From Lentisphaerales bacterium (GTDB taxonomy: Bacteria > Verrucomicrobiota > Lentisphaeria > Lentisphaerales > Lentisphaeraceae): DNA of 64,000 bases. The DNA is taken from contig JAKVBD010000015.1 of NCBI GenBank assembly GCA_022446985.1, positions 17,909 through 81,908 on the forward strand. Reading direction: 5' to 3'. Of the stretch, positions 7,585-15,493 are shown piece after piece (positions within the stretch are counted from its first letter, which is position 1; each line of letters starts with the position of its first letter). Under the pieces are notes generated by a model, which was given only the letters and a program-made list of their open reading frames with translations, searched no databases and was not told the origin of the DNA. Position numbers and translations under genes: made by a program.

Positions 7585-8124
7585 ATGCCAATAGCCTTAA
7601 CGGCTGCTCTGTTTATTTTGAGTATACTTCTAGTAGCAGCCATTTTTAAACTTTCCAGTCAGGAAAAGTACAGCTCTTTGAAGAAGATTCATAGGGAGAA
7701 AAAACTTGGGAGTTTGATTAGTGCAATCGCTCTGAGTTGGGGTGGTATTCAAGGTTATGAGTTACTGGGACAGGACTTTCCCAGTGTCGCTGGTATAATC
7801 CCAATTCTTACGCCTACTTTGATCATTGGTGTTTACTTTCTCATGGATTATATTTTCACAAGAGCCTTTGGTGGTTTAATAATTATGCTTGTTTGTGAGT
7901 TATTTTATCGTTCACAAGATTTTGAGATGCCTGTGCGTTTTGTATTTTCTTTTATTGGTTATGCTTTTGCAATAGCAGCCATGTATATGGTCGGGCAGCC
8001 CTGGAGATTCAGAGATTATCTTTTTAAGTCAGCCGTCAATGAGCAGTTTGGCTCTAAGTTGGCAGGTGCGATAACAGTTGCTCTAGTCGTTATGTTTATT
8101 CCTTTTGTAATTGCCTATGTTTAA
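7585..8124 (+). CDS. Polytopic membrane protein of unknown function
   Basis: A 179-residue protein with about five or six hydrophobic helices, including MPIALTAALFILSILLVAA, PILTPTLIIGVYFLMDYIF, GGLIIMLVCELF and GAITVALVVMFIPFVIAYV. I do not recognise the family. I chose ATG 7585 because AAGGAAAA lies about eight bases upstream; a TTG one codon earlier is also possible. It overlaps the start of rsmG by eight bases, so the two are translated together. The upstream 158 bases are a divergent promoter region shared with kdsB. Confidence 0.6.
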   Translation: MPIALTAALFILSILLVAAIFKLSSQEKYSSLKKIHREKKLGSLISAIALSWGGIQGYELLGQDFPSVAGIIPILTPTLIIGVYFLMDYIFTRAFGGLIIMLVCELFYRSQDFEMPVRFVFSFIGYAFAIAAMYMVGQPWRFRDYLFKSAVNEQFGSKLAGAITVALVVMFIPFVIAYV

Positions 8125-8794
8125 TAATTTTTACGAGAAGTTTTCGGAAATCCTGGAGGCTACATGTGCTTTGTCTCAAGCTGAGTTTGTTGAAAAGGCA
8201 GAACAGCTTTTTGCAGAGCATACAGCGATCAATGAGATTCACAATTTGACTCGAATTGTTACTCCTGAGGAATTCTTCGAGAAGCATATAGTTGATTCTT
8301 TGATTATTAATTTGGTGAAACCTGAGTTAAAAACAGAACCGTTTAAAATTGCTGATATTGGCAGTGGAGGAGGTTTCCCTTGTTTGCCATTAGGCATGAT
8401 TAATTCTTTGCTAGATATAACAGGTATAGAGTCACTCGGGAAAAAGGTTTCAGCGGTAAATACGGTAGCAGAAAAATGTTCCATCAAAAACGTAAAAGTA
8501 GAAAAGTATCGAGCCAGGGAAGCAGCTCGAGAAGAGCGTTTTGGTAAGCAGTTTGATGTAGTGACGGCAAGGGCTGTAGCGTCAGTCGAGATATTGATTA
8601 AAGAATGCAGAAACCTTCTTAAAGATGATGGCGTGATGCTTTTTTATAAAACTCCAGATGCAATTGAGAAAGAAATGCCGTTGGCGCTTCGAGATTCAAA
8701 AAAGTTCAAGTTTTCGCTTTCTGTGTCAGAAAAATTTACTCTCAGTGAAGAATCTGGGCAGCGCCAGTTTTTTATACTAACAAAAAATTTATAA
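8117..8794 (+). CDS. rsmG: 16S rRNA (guanine527-N7)-methyltransferase
   Basis: A 225-residue SAM-dependent methyltransferase of the RsmG/GidB family, which methylates G527 of 16S rRNA. Motifs: HNLTRIVTPEEFFEKHIVDS (substrate/N-terminal signature), the SAM-binding loop IADIGSGGGFPCLPL, VEKYRAREAA and the VVTARAVAS strand. Start is taken as ATG 8117, inside the end of the preceding gene; a TTG at 8111 is an alternative with no advantage. The Dabb lipoprotein follows 12 bases downstream. Confidence 0.93.
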   Translation: MFNNFYEKFSEILEATCALSQAEFVEKAEQLFAEHTAINEIHNLTRIVTPEEFFEKHIVDSLIINLVKPELKTEPFKIADIGSGGGFPCLPLGMINSLLDITGIESLGKKVSAVNTVAEKCSIKNVKVEKYRAREAAREERFGKQFDVVTARAVASVEILIKECRNLLKDDGVMLFYKTPDAIEKEMPLALRDSKKFKFSLSVSEKFTLSEESGQRQFFILTKNL

Positions 8795-8806
8795 GGAGTC
8801 ATACTG

Positions 8807-9199
8807 ATGATTCTTAAGAAAATGGTCATATTAATGGCTGTGGCATTGTTGTGCTCGTGTTCTGTAGTAAATGAGGAAAAGGCTCAGAAAAGAGTTAATC
8901 ATGTAGTTCTTTGTTGGTTGAAGGATGCAGGCAATGAAGCTCAACGTCAAAAGTTGATTGAGACTTCACTTAAGTTTAAGGAAATTCCAGGAGTGCTTGA
9001 GGTAAGAGCTGGAGAAGTAGTGAAGAGTGATCGTCCGATTGTAGATAGCAGCTTTGATGTGGCAATATTTTTATCCTATGACTCTGTAGGAGAGATGAAT
9101 GCATATATCATTCACCCAGATCACAAAAAAGCTGTTCAAGAAGTTTTAAAGCCTCTAGTTAAAAAAGTGTTGGTTTACGATTTTATCGAAACTCCTTAA
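8807..9199 (+). CDS. Lipoprotein with Dabb (stress-responsive alpha/beta barrel) domain
   Basis: A 130-residue protein. A signal peptide ends in the lipobox LLCSC (Cys about residue 18), predicting lipidation. The rest is a dimeric alpha/beta-barrel (Dabb) domain: VNHVVLCWLKD, IPGVLEVRAGE, SFDVAIFLSYDSVGEMNAYI and HPDHKKAVQEVLKPL. Dabb proteins are small ferredoxin-like barrels of mostly unknown role. A preceding AAGGAGT supports ATG 8807. It is followed at once by a strong terminator, so it closes the three-gene unit with rsmG. Confidence 0.8.
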   Translation: MILKKMVILMAVALLCSCSVVNEEKAQKRVNHVVLCWLKDAGNEAQRQKLIETSLKFKEIPGVLEVRAGEVVKSDRPIVDSSFDVAIFLSYDSVGEMNAYIIHPDHKKAVQEVLKPLVKKVLVYDFIETP

Positions 9200-9206
9200 A
9201 AACGAA

Positions 9207-9234
9207 AGCACCTTACCGAAGCAAGGTGCTTTTT
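9207..9234. terminator. Bidirectional rho-independent terminator
   Basis: Stem agcacctt (9207-9214) pairs with aaggtgct (9223-9230) across an 8-base loop and is followed by TTTT. A-rich sequence upstream gives a T-run on the other strand, so it can also end the porin transcript arriving from the right. Confidence 0.85.
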
Positions 9235-9256
9235 ACTTAAATACTAGGCTCTAAAA

Positions 9257-10513
9257 TTAGAACTTGTATTTGAAGTCAAGCTGGAATAGATCCTCTTCCC
9301 TATCATCGCTTTGTCTTTCAGCCATACGGTAGAAAGTGCCAATCGAGAAGTTCTTAGTTACTTTATAACCAAGCTTGAAAGTGTGGCCTTTTGTCCCAAG
9401 ACCACCAAAGTCACCATCAACCAGGTAGGCTGGAGCAGAGTCTGCTTCAGTGTCGTGGTATCTGTATGAAACTTTGAAGTCAGAAATACCCACTTCTGCA
9501 CCAAGTACAATAGCAGAGTCTTCGTCTTCAGGATCTATAGAATCGCCACCGCCTTGTGAAGTTCCAGATTTATCAGCACCCATATTTACGAAATATTCTG
9601 CAAATAGAGCATATTTGAAACTATCAGTTTTACCTGCGTATTCAGCGTAAGCATGGACAATGTTGAAGTCAGTTTCGCCAAGCTCATCAGAATCATCATA
9701 GCCATCTTCTAGATCGCCAAGATCAACGGAAGCTGAGGAATTGTAGTGGAAGTAACCAAGAGCAGCCGTAAAGCCACCAGCTTCCATACCAACCTGTAGT
9801 GCACCCATTTTAGCAGAATCTTCTGTGTCTTTGGAGTAGTTCCAAACTTCATATAGACCAGTTGTAGCGAAGAATCCATCAGCTGCATATGCGACAGTAG
9901 CACCAACAGGGCGTGCATCTGAGTCAAACATGATGTCAGAGTTTACGTAAGGATTTTTGTGCTGACCTAAAGTTAGGCTAACACCGCCGTCAAATTTATG
10001 TTTGGCGTATGCGTAATCAAGATTGATGTCACCAGTTTCAAACGCACCTTTTTCAGAGTAAGTGTCATTTGTAGAAGTCGCAGAGTCATAACCAGTACCA
10101 CCAGTAGCAAGACCAGCACCGATTTCCCAACCTTCGTTAGTCTTCCATACCATACCTAGACGGAAGCGCTGGCGCCAACGGTTACGCTCGTCATCACTGG
10201 TGTCTCTGTCTCTGTTTTCAAATCTAACTCTTAAATCACCTTTGATAGTTAGGTTTTCAACGTTGCTTCCAAGAGTAAGAAGACTACCGCTGCTGTCCGC
10301 AAGAGCTCTGTCTACTTCGTTTTTAATATAGTGAGTAAGAGCTTCGTTATGAACAGTTTCTTGTTTCTCAAGCTTCTGGCTAAGAGCTTCGATCTGAGCC
10401 TGTTGCTTTTCAAGCATAGCTTTTAGGTTTGCTGTTTCATTAGCTACAGCAGGTGTAGAGAATGTGCAAAAACCGGCAACAGCCGCAATTGCGCTAAGTT
10501 TTTTGATGAGCAT
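9257..10513 (-). CDS. Outer-membrane porin with N-terminal coiled coil
   Basis: A 418-residue protein. The signal peptide is MLIKKLSAIAAVAGF... with a cleavage site after AVA. A coiled-coil segment follows (LKAMLEKQQAQIEALSQKLE), then a beta-barrel of alternating strands (IKGDLRVRFENRDRD, WEIGAGLATGG, FKVSYRYHDTE, HTFKLGYKV) ending in the aromatic FQLDFKYKF that outer-membrane barrels use for assembly. Acidic loops (DLEDGYDDSDE, DPEDEDS) suggest surface exposure or cation preference. It resembles the putative porins found in PVC and deltaproteobacterial genomes. The coiled coil may anchor the barrel near the cell wall. Substrate unknown. Start ATG 10513 is preceded by GAGGTAAAA. Confidence 0.8.
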   Translation of the reverse strand: MLIKKLSAIAAVAGFCTFSTPAVANETANLKAMLEKQQAQIEALSQKLEKQETVHNEALTHYIKNEVDRALADSSGSLLTLGSNVENLTIKGDLRVRFENRDRDTSDDERNRWRQRFRLGMVWKTNEGWEIGAGLATGGTGYDSATSTNDTYSEKGAFETGDINLDYAYAKHKFDGGVSLTLGQHKNPYVNSDIMFDSDARPVGATVAYAADGFFATTGLYEVWNYSKDTEDSAKMGALQVGMEAGGFTAALGYFHYNSSASVDLGDLEDGYDDSDELGETDFNIVHAYAEYAGKTDSFKYALFAEYFVNMGADKSGTSQGGGDSIDPEDEDSAIVLGAEVGISDFKVSYRYHDTEADSAPAYLVDGDFGGLGTKGHTFKLGYKVTKNFSIGTFYRMAERQSDDREEDLFQLDFKYKF

Positions 10514-10886
10514 TTTTACCTCATTATAGTTTTTCTTAGATTGAGTTACCTACTCGGAAACGCTTTCACCTTATAGGACTCGGTTTAATCTCCTATTCAG
10601 AGTCAGTTAAAAAGAAATTAAATTGAGGGGAGTTTTGTTAAGTCTTATTAAGTCTTGTGTGGTTGGTTTATTTTTATGTAAGTATTTTAAATTCAAAGTT
10701 TAATGGTGTTTTTATTAGCCATTATGGAGTCTTTTTTGGATTAAGAGAGGGAGCTTGTGTTTGGAATGAGTTAAGCTGGGGGCTGTGTGGAGTGAGTAGA
10801 AAAAGAATTTTATGCAGGTTGTTTTATGGACAGAATAGGGAGTAATTAATAGTATGTTTATACGAAAAGGATTCTGGAGCTTTTGA
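10514..10886. other. Non-coding divergent region between porin and pseudopilin-LamG gene
   Basis: About 370 bases without a credible gene. It is AT-rich and should hold the promoters of both divergent genes. I see a 10-bp direct repeat (10638-10657, listed separately) and an AT-rich TATAAT-like stretch immediately before the porin start, but no confident -35/-10 pair and no RNA gene. Confidence 0.5.
10638..10657. promoter_or_regulatory. Two tandem 10-bp direct repeats upstream of the porin
   Basis: ttaagtctta and ttaagtcttg lie end to end, about 125 bases upstream of the porin start. On the porin strand they read CAAGACTTAA/TAAGACTTAA and are followed by a weaker third element AACAAAACT. Direct repeats with about one helical turn spacing are typical of OmpR/PhoB-family regulator sites. 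The regulator is not identifiable here. Confidence 0.35.
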
Positions 10887-11720
10887 ATGATGAGCTTGAT
10901 AGTCGGTCGATATTGTCGCAAAATGGGTATGCGTAAATTTAGCTTTGCTTTGGTTGAGTTAATGCTAACAGCTGCAGTTTTGGCAATAATTGCTGTTTTA
11001 GTCATCCCTTTTTTCAGTAGGGCGAATCAAAAAGGGCGTTATACTACTTGGGTTAATCAAAAGAATAGAATTTTAAGTGATGGTGATTTGAGAGTTTATT
11101 ATGATTTTGCCGATGGAGAAGGGAGTATTGTTAGAAATTCTGCCCGCGGTTTTCATCAGCAAGATTATGATCCCATTGTAAATGATGCGCGGATTGTTAA
11201 AGGGGCGACTTGGTCAAATGGGCGTTGGCAAATGAAGCCTTCTTTGGAGTTCGATGGCTCTTCAGGGTATATGTCGGCAAATGCAGATATAACAAATAAG
11301 TCAGCAACTTATATTTTGTGGGTGAAGTTACAAGAGGCGAGTGGTGGATTGATGATGACAGCTAAGACTCGAAAAAAAGATAGTCCTTCGATGCTCAAGA
11401 TAAATATTCAAAAAGGCTTTGTTAGAGCAGCAATTAAGCGCAAAGCAGTTATTTCTAAAGAGGCGTGTAAATTGTCGCAATGGCATATGGTGGCTGTGAC
11501 GGTTGGCGAAAAGAACAACTCATTGAAATTGTTTCTTGATGGTAAGTCACAAGGGGAAGTTAATAATGTGCCTTTAAAGGGCTTGGAGCAAAACAGCTTT
11601 TTACTTGCTTATTGTTCAGGTAGTGGCTACTTCAAAGGCCGTATCGGAGAGTTTATGGCTTTTTCTAGAGAGTTAAATGCAGAAGAAGTTCAAAAAATCT
11701 ATCAAGAAACACATCCTTAA
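10887..11720 (+). CDS. Pseudopilin-like leader fused to LamG/concanavalin-A-like domain
   Basis: A 277-residue protein. The N-terminus carries a prepilin-type segment, FSFALVELMLTAAVLAIIAV, with the key Glu five residues into the hydrophobic helix, followed by about 30 linker residues. From about residue 65 there is a LamG-like jellyroll: LRVYYDFADGEGSIVRNSA, LEFDGSSGYMSANA, YILWVKLQ, QWHMVAVTV, LKLFLDGK and RIGEFMAFSRELNAEEVQ. LamG domains bind carbohydrate or protein ligands. A minor pilin carrying such a domain would be exported by the type II/IV pilus machinery and could bind polysaccharide. GGAG seven bases upstream supports ATG 10887; internal ATGs at 10923 and 10929 would give a more usual short leader. 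Confidence 0.75.
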   Translation: MMSLIVGRYCRKMGMRKFSFALVELMLTAAVLAIIAVLVIPFFSRANQKGRYTTWVNQKNRILSDGDLRVYYDFADGEGSIVRNSARGFHQQDYDPIVNDARIVKGATWSNGRWQMKPSLEFDGSSGYMSANADITNKSATYILWVKLQEASGGLMMTAKTRKKDSPSMLKINIQKGFVRAAIKRKAVISKEACKLSQWHMVAVTVGEKNNSLKLFLDGKSQGEVNNVPLKGLEQNSFLLAYCSGSGYFKGRIGEFMAFSRELNAEEVQKIYQETHP

Positions 11721-11727
11721 CAGTTTA

Positions 11728-11750
11728 AGGGACCTGAAGATCAGGCCCCT
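11728..11750. terminator. Hairpin between convergent genes
   Basis: AGGGaCCTGA-aga-TCAGGcCCCT forms a ten-position stem with one A/C mismatch and a 3-base loop, between the ends of the LamG and beta-propeller genes. No U-run follows on either strand, so its role as terminator is likely from position but not proven. Confidence 0.45.
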
Positions 11751-11760
11751 ATACAGAAGC

Positions 11761-13014
11761 TTAATATACTTTTAGACACTTCATTTCGTTTTGGTCACGA
11801 ATGACCAGCATGCCATTTGAGTAGGCCATCGGCGCCCAGATATTTTTACCTTTACCAGTTAATACTTTATGTTTTGATATCTGTTTAAAGCCTTTTGGAG
11901 AAGCTTTGGAAAGGTATAGGTCGCCAGTGTCTCCATCCATGATCACCAGATTATCATTAATAAGAATAACGTTGCCCCGGTTTAAATTTGGCTTATCACT
12001 GGTTTTCCACTTAGTTTTACCTTTTAAATCTAAGCAAGTTAATCCTTGTCTTTCAACTCGTTTCTTTAGATTTGAGTTTTCATTGCAGTTTGCATAGATG
12101 TAGCCGTCGTGAACGATTGGGGCATGAATGTGGGCGCCGGTATCTTTCAGTCTAAAGACTTCTTTGACTGAAATTTTTGAGCCTGATTTCTTTAATTCAA
12201 TCATTACAGAACCTGCATCGTAGCCACCCGTAAGAAAAAGTGTTTTGTCATTTACTTTAACGGGTGCTGGAATAGCCCATTTGACTTTGTAGCCGCCCCA
12301 GGAAAAAATTTCTTTTCCAGTTTCTGGGTCGAGTCCCGTGATAGTGTCACTAGATTGTTGAATTAACATTTCTTTTCCTAGAAGAGACATGAGTATTGGG
12401 GAGGCATAGCCGTCTTTTGAGCCTACATCACTGGTTTTCCATATTTGCTTTCCAGTTGATTTATCTAGAGCAATAACTCCAGCTTTTTCACTTAGTGGGG
12501 CGAAGATGACGGTGTTTTTATAGATAATCGGTGATTGACCGAAACCCCAGTTCTCAGGTTCAGAACCCCAATCCTTGATAAGATTTTTATGCCAGACGGT
12601 TTTGCCCGTTTTGCGATCGGTACAGACAACATCCCCCATGCAGCCAATAGAGAATACGTGATTGTCATCTACTGCTGGTATTGAACGAGATCCATTAAAG
12701 CCAAAGCGTCCTGGGTTTTCGTATGAGTTTTGCCATTTTAGTTTCCCGGTCTTAATGTCAAAGCATTTAATAATGTCTAATTCGTCTTCCTGGCGATCAA
12801 GGATAAACACTTCGTTTTTACTGATTGATGCACCACCGAAGCCTTGGCCTACAGAGATTTTCCATAATTCTTTCGGCTCTTTGCCAAAAGATCCCTTAAA
12901 ATTCTTATCAATTACTTTCCCAGTTCTATCCGGACCGAGGAATTGTGGCCAGTCATTTGCAGATAGATTAAGGCTAATGCTCATGCATAAAGCTGTTAGT
13001 AATTTTGCTTTCAT
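11761..13014 (-). CDS. Secreted PQQ-like beta-propeller protein (copy 1)
   Basis: A 417-residue exported protein: a signal peptide (LLTALCMSISLNLSA) and then repeats of the PQQ/BamB-type propeller blade, seen as WPQFLGPDRTG, then GKLKWQNSYEN, TGKTVWHKNL, TGKQIWKTSD, TGKEIFSWGG and KGKTKWKTSD. The xGKxxWxx pattern marks successive blades. Proteins starting WPQFLGPDR are very common in Planctomycetes and Lentisphaerae, usually annotated only as PQQ-binding-like; I see no evidence for bound PQQ or enzyme activity. It lies 16 bases after its paralogue, in one operon. Function unknown; scaffold or carbohydrate-related roles are possible. Confidence 0.8.
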   Translation of the reverse strand: MKAKLLTALCMSISLNLSANDWPQFLGPDRTGKVIDKNFKGSFGKEPKELWKISVGQGFGGASISKNEVFILDRQEDELDIIKCFDIKTGKLKWQNSYENPGRFGFNGSRSIPAVDDNHVFSIGCMGDVVCTDRKTGKTVWHKNLIKDWGSEPENWGFGQSPIIYKNTVIFAPLSEKAGVIALDKSTGKQIWKTSDVGSKDGYASPILMSLLGKEMLIQQSSDTITGLDPETGKEIFSWGGYKVKWAIPAPVKVNDKTLFLTGGYDAGSVMIELKKSGSKISVKEVFRLKDTGAHIHAPIVHDGYIYANCNENSNLKKRVERQGLTCLDLKGKTKWKTSDKPNLNRGNVILINDNLVIMDGDTGDLYLSKASPKGFKQISKHKVLTGKGKNIWAPMAYSNGMLVIRDQNEMKCLKVY

Positions 13015-13030
13015 CTTTTACACTCCACTT

Positions 13031-14284
13031 TTAGTAAACTTTGAGGCATTTTAGGGATCTTAGGTCTCTTAAGACGAGATGGCCTTGATAGTAGGCCATC
13101 GGCGCCCAGATTTTATCGCCATTTTGGCCAAAAACTTTTTGGCGGAAAATTTCCTTGTATGATTCTGGTTGGGCTTCAATCAAAATAAGTTCTCCAGTTT
13201 TGCCATCTAAGGCCAAGAGGTGATTGTTAATCATGATGACGCTGCCTCTATCGAGATTGGGCTTTTCGCCAGTTTTCCAAAGCATTTTGCCGTTTAAGTC
13301 AAAGCAGGTTAGGCCTTGCTTTTGAGATCTTTTTTTGAGGTTGTCATTTTCATTGAAATTGCCATAGAGGTAATCATTCTTAAGGATTGGGGCGTGAATC
13401 TGGCTGCCTATTTCCTTTATCCGAAAATCTTCTTTGATGCTTACTTTGTCGCTTTGTTTTTTCAGTGTTAGCATGACTGATCCTTGTTGGTAGCCTCCAG
13501 TAATAAAGACCTTATTGTCCGATATTTTAATGGGGGCCGGAATGGCTCTTTTTACACTGTAACCTGACCAATTAAAGATATTTTTTCCATTGTCGGGGTT
13601 TACTGCAGTGAGTTGATCCCCTGCCATTTGCAAAAGCATTTTTTCATTTAAAAGATTATGAATTATAGGCGAAGAGTAACCTGGATTACTGCCAATAGCT
13701 TCAGATTCCCAAACAGTTTCACCTGTTTTTTTATTTAGGGCAGCAAGACCTACCTCGCCTAGAGGAGCAACGATGCAAAAATCTTTATAGAGAAGCGGGG
13801 AGCTGCCAAAACCCCATGGAGGAGAAGGTGCAGACCAGTCTTTTAGTAGATTTCTTTCCCATAATTTCTTTCCAGTTCGGCGGTTGACGCAAAGAATGTT
13901 TCCCATACAACCAATTGTGTAAACTGCTTCATTGTCAACTGCAGGAACAGATCGAGTGCCATTAAAGCCAAAACGTCCCTCGCTTTTGTACTTACATGTC
14001 CACTTTGTTTTGCCACTTTCTAAATCAAAACATTTTATTAAGTCCAACTCGTCTTCCTGGCGATCAAGGATGAAAACTTCAGCTTTGTCGATAATTGCCC
14101 CTCCAAAACCTTCTCCTAAAGGAAGGGACCATTGTTCTTTTAGAGGTTGATTCCATGGGATGAATTTTTTGTCTGTAACCTGGCCCGAGCGGTCGGGACC
14201 GAGAAATTGTGCCCAGCTTGTTTCAGCAAGAGATATTGTGCATAGGCTTAGGCATAAGAAAATGATAGATTTGTACATTGGCAT
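13031..14284 (-). CDS. Secreted PQQ-like beta-propeller protein (copy 2)
   Basis: A 417-residue paralogue of the gene just downstream, of identical length and collinear throughout. Shared blocks include EVFILDRQEDELD, IKCFD, GRFGFNG, IGCMG and KIWAPMAYY/SNG-type segments near the C-terminus. The signal peptide is IIFLCLSLCTISLA. The blade motif recurs as GKTKWTCK, TGKKLWERN, TGETVWES, NGKNIFNW and NGKMLWKTG. The pair clearly arose by tandem duplication and has diverged widely, most in the N-terminal signal and several loops. It is the first gene of the two-gene operon; ATG 14284 or ATG 14278 could be the start. Confidence 0.8.
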   Translation of the reverse strand: MPMYKSIIFLCLSLCTISLAETSWAQFLGPDRSGQVTDKKFIPWNQPLKEQWSLPLGEGFGGAIIDKAEVFILDRQEDELDLIKCFDLESGKTKWTCKYKSEGRFGFNGTRSVPAVDNEAVYTIGCMGNILCVNRRTGKKLWERNLLKDWSAPSPPWGFGSSPLLYKDFCIVAPLGEVGLAALNKKTGETVWESEAIGSNPGYSSPIIHNLLNEKMLLQMAGDQLTAVNPDNGKNIFNWSGYSVKRAIPAPIKISDNKVFITGGYQQGSVMLTLKKQSDKVSIKEDFRIKEIGSQIHAPILKNDYLYGNFNENDNLKKRSQKQGLTCFDLNGKMLWKTGEKPNLDRGSVIMINNHLLALDGKTGELILIEAQPESYKEIFRQKVFGQNGDKIWAPMAYYQGHLVLRDLRSLKCLKVY

Positions 14285-14551
14285 TTTAAGAAACTGTATA
14301 GTTTTTCAGTATTAGAAGCTGTGCTTTTTAAGATTCTAACACTGATTTAAATAATAAGTTCCACAATAGTCAAGTGTTATTTTTCCTATTGTGATCTTAC
14401 TTAAACAGCCTTCTGGAATGATCGGCTTAATTGTAAAGCTGGAAGATATCTTAATAGAAGACTTGCTTGAAAGTGTTTGATAGTATATGATAGTTGATAT
14501 TTTGACTAAGAAATATTAAGATAATGCCGAATTAGAAAATGAAGTTTATTA

Positions 14552-15493
14552 ATGTGGCTTAAACAGTTTAAAGCAGTGTATAAAAATTCCTTTAAGGTAA
14601 GTACATCAGATCCATTTTATCTGGTGATAAATTTGGCAGTTATCTTACTGATGGTTACTGCTGCCTCCATGCCTAGTTTAGGAGAAGATGAGCACTTGCG
14701 TTTGGTGCGAGACCAGACACACTCTATTTTGTTCATTTGTGCTTCATTAGCTGGTGTATTTGGATTGATACGTGTGGTGACAGATGATTTGAGGAGAGGT
14801 GCAGGTTCAATATTAATGAGCCGGCCACTAGGAAGTTTTACTTTGATCTCTGGTAAATTGCTGGGGGTTGTCTCTTGTGTGGGGATTTTATTCATAACAG
14901 GAGCCGCATCTTACCTTTGGGTTTCAGAAATCACTCATAGCAATCAAAGCATAGATTCTCTAAGTTTAACTTTTTATATTGGAGTCATTGTTGTGGCTTT
15001 GATAGCAGGCGGGGCCCGACAATATTTGTTTGGAAGTAATTTTATTTTATCATCAAGTGTTTGTTTATGTATGCTGATGATTTTAGGAGTTGCTTTGAGG
15101 ATAGCTTTTGTTAATAATGCAAAATTTGATTTTATAGGGTTACAAAGCCTCGCCTTATTGTTTTTAGCGGTTGCAGCATTTTGTTCGACCGTTTTGACTT
15201 TTGCCGTAGTTGCTGATTCTGCGATAGTTTTGGGAGTCGGAATTGTCACTTTCTTTTTTGGCCTGATTTCTCCTTATCTAAGTCTGAGTCTATTGGGAGG
15301 ATCTGTTGGGCAGATAGCTACATTTGTATTGCCAAACTGGCAGATTTATTGGGTCTTAGAAGCTTTAGGACAGGGGAAGGTTGTTCCTATAGCTTACTTT
15401 GGTCAAATTTTTATACAGACATCCTTTTACATGGGAATGTATATAGCTCTTTCAACAATGCTCTTTGAGCGAATCGAAATCAAAGGTAATTGA
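14552..15493 (+). CDS. ABC-2 type transporter permease (first gene of SPFH/P-ATPase operon)
   Basis: A 313-residue integral membrane protein with about six helices. The segment DDLRRGAGSILMSRPLG, after the second helix and followed by a GKLLGVV-type helix, is the pattern of ABC-2 permeases, where a cytoplasmic loop contacts the ATPase. It has no ATPase next to it; the nearest is 6 kb downstream in the same operon (21143-22567), together with a second permease, so a heteromeric ABC transporter is likely. Its stop overlaps the next start (TGATG). The 267 bases upstream form the operon's promoter region; I see no clear promoter hexamers in it. Confidence 0.75.
   Translation: MWLKQFKAVYKNSFKVSTSDPFYLVINLAVILLMVTAASMPSLGEDEHLRLVRDQTHSILFICASLAGVFGLIRVVTDDLRRGAGSILMSRPLGSFTLISGKLLGVVSCVGILFITGAASYLWVSEITHSNQSIDSLSLTFYIGVIVVALIAGGARQYLFGSNFILSSSVCLCMLMILGVALRIAFVNNAKFDFIGLQSLALLFLAVAAFCSTVLTFAVVADSAIVLGVGIVTFFFGLISPYLSLSLLGGSVGQIATFVLPNWQIYWVLEALGQGKVVPIAYFGQIFIQTSFYMGMYIALSTMLFERIEIKGN

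Noticed and set aside
10657..10845. A 62-codon plus-strand frame upstream of the pseudopilin-LamG gene
   Set aside because: No ribosome site, aromatic/Cys-rich odd composition and no resemblance to a protein; it is most likely leader sequence.
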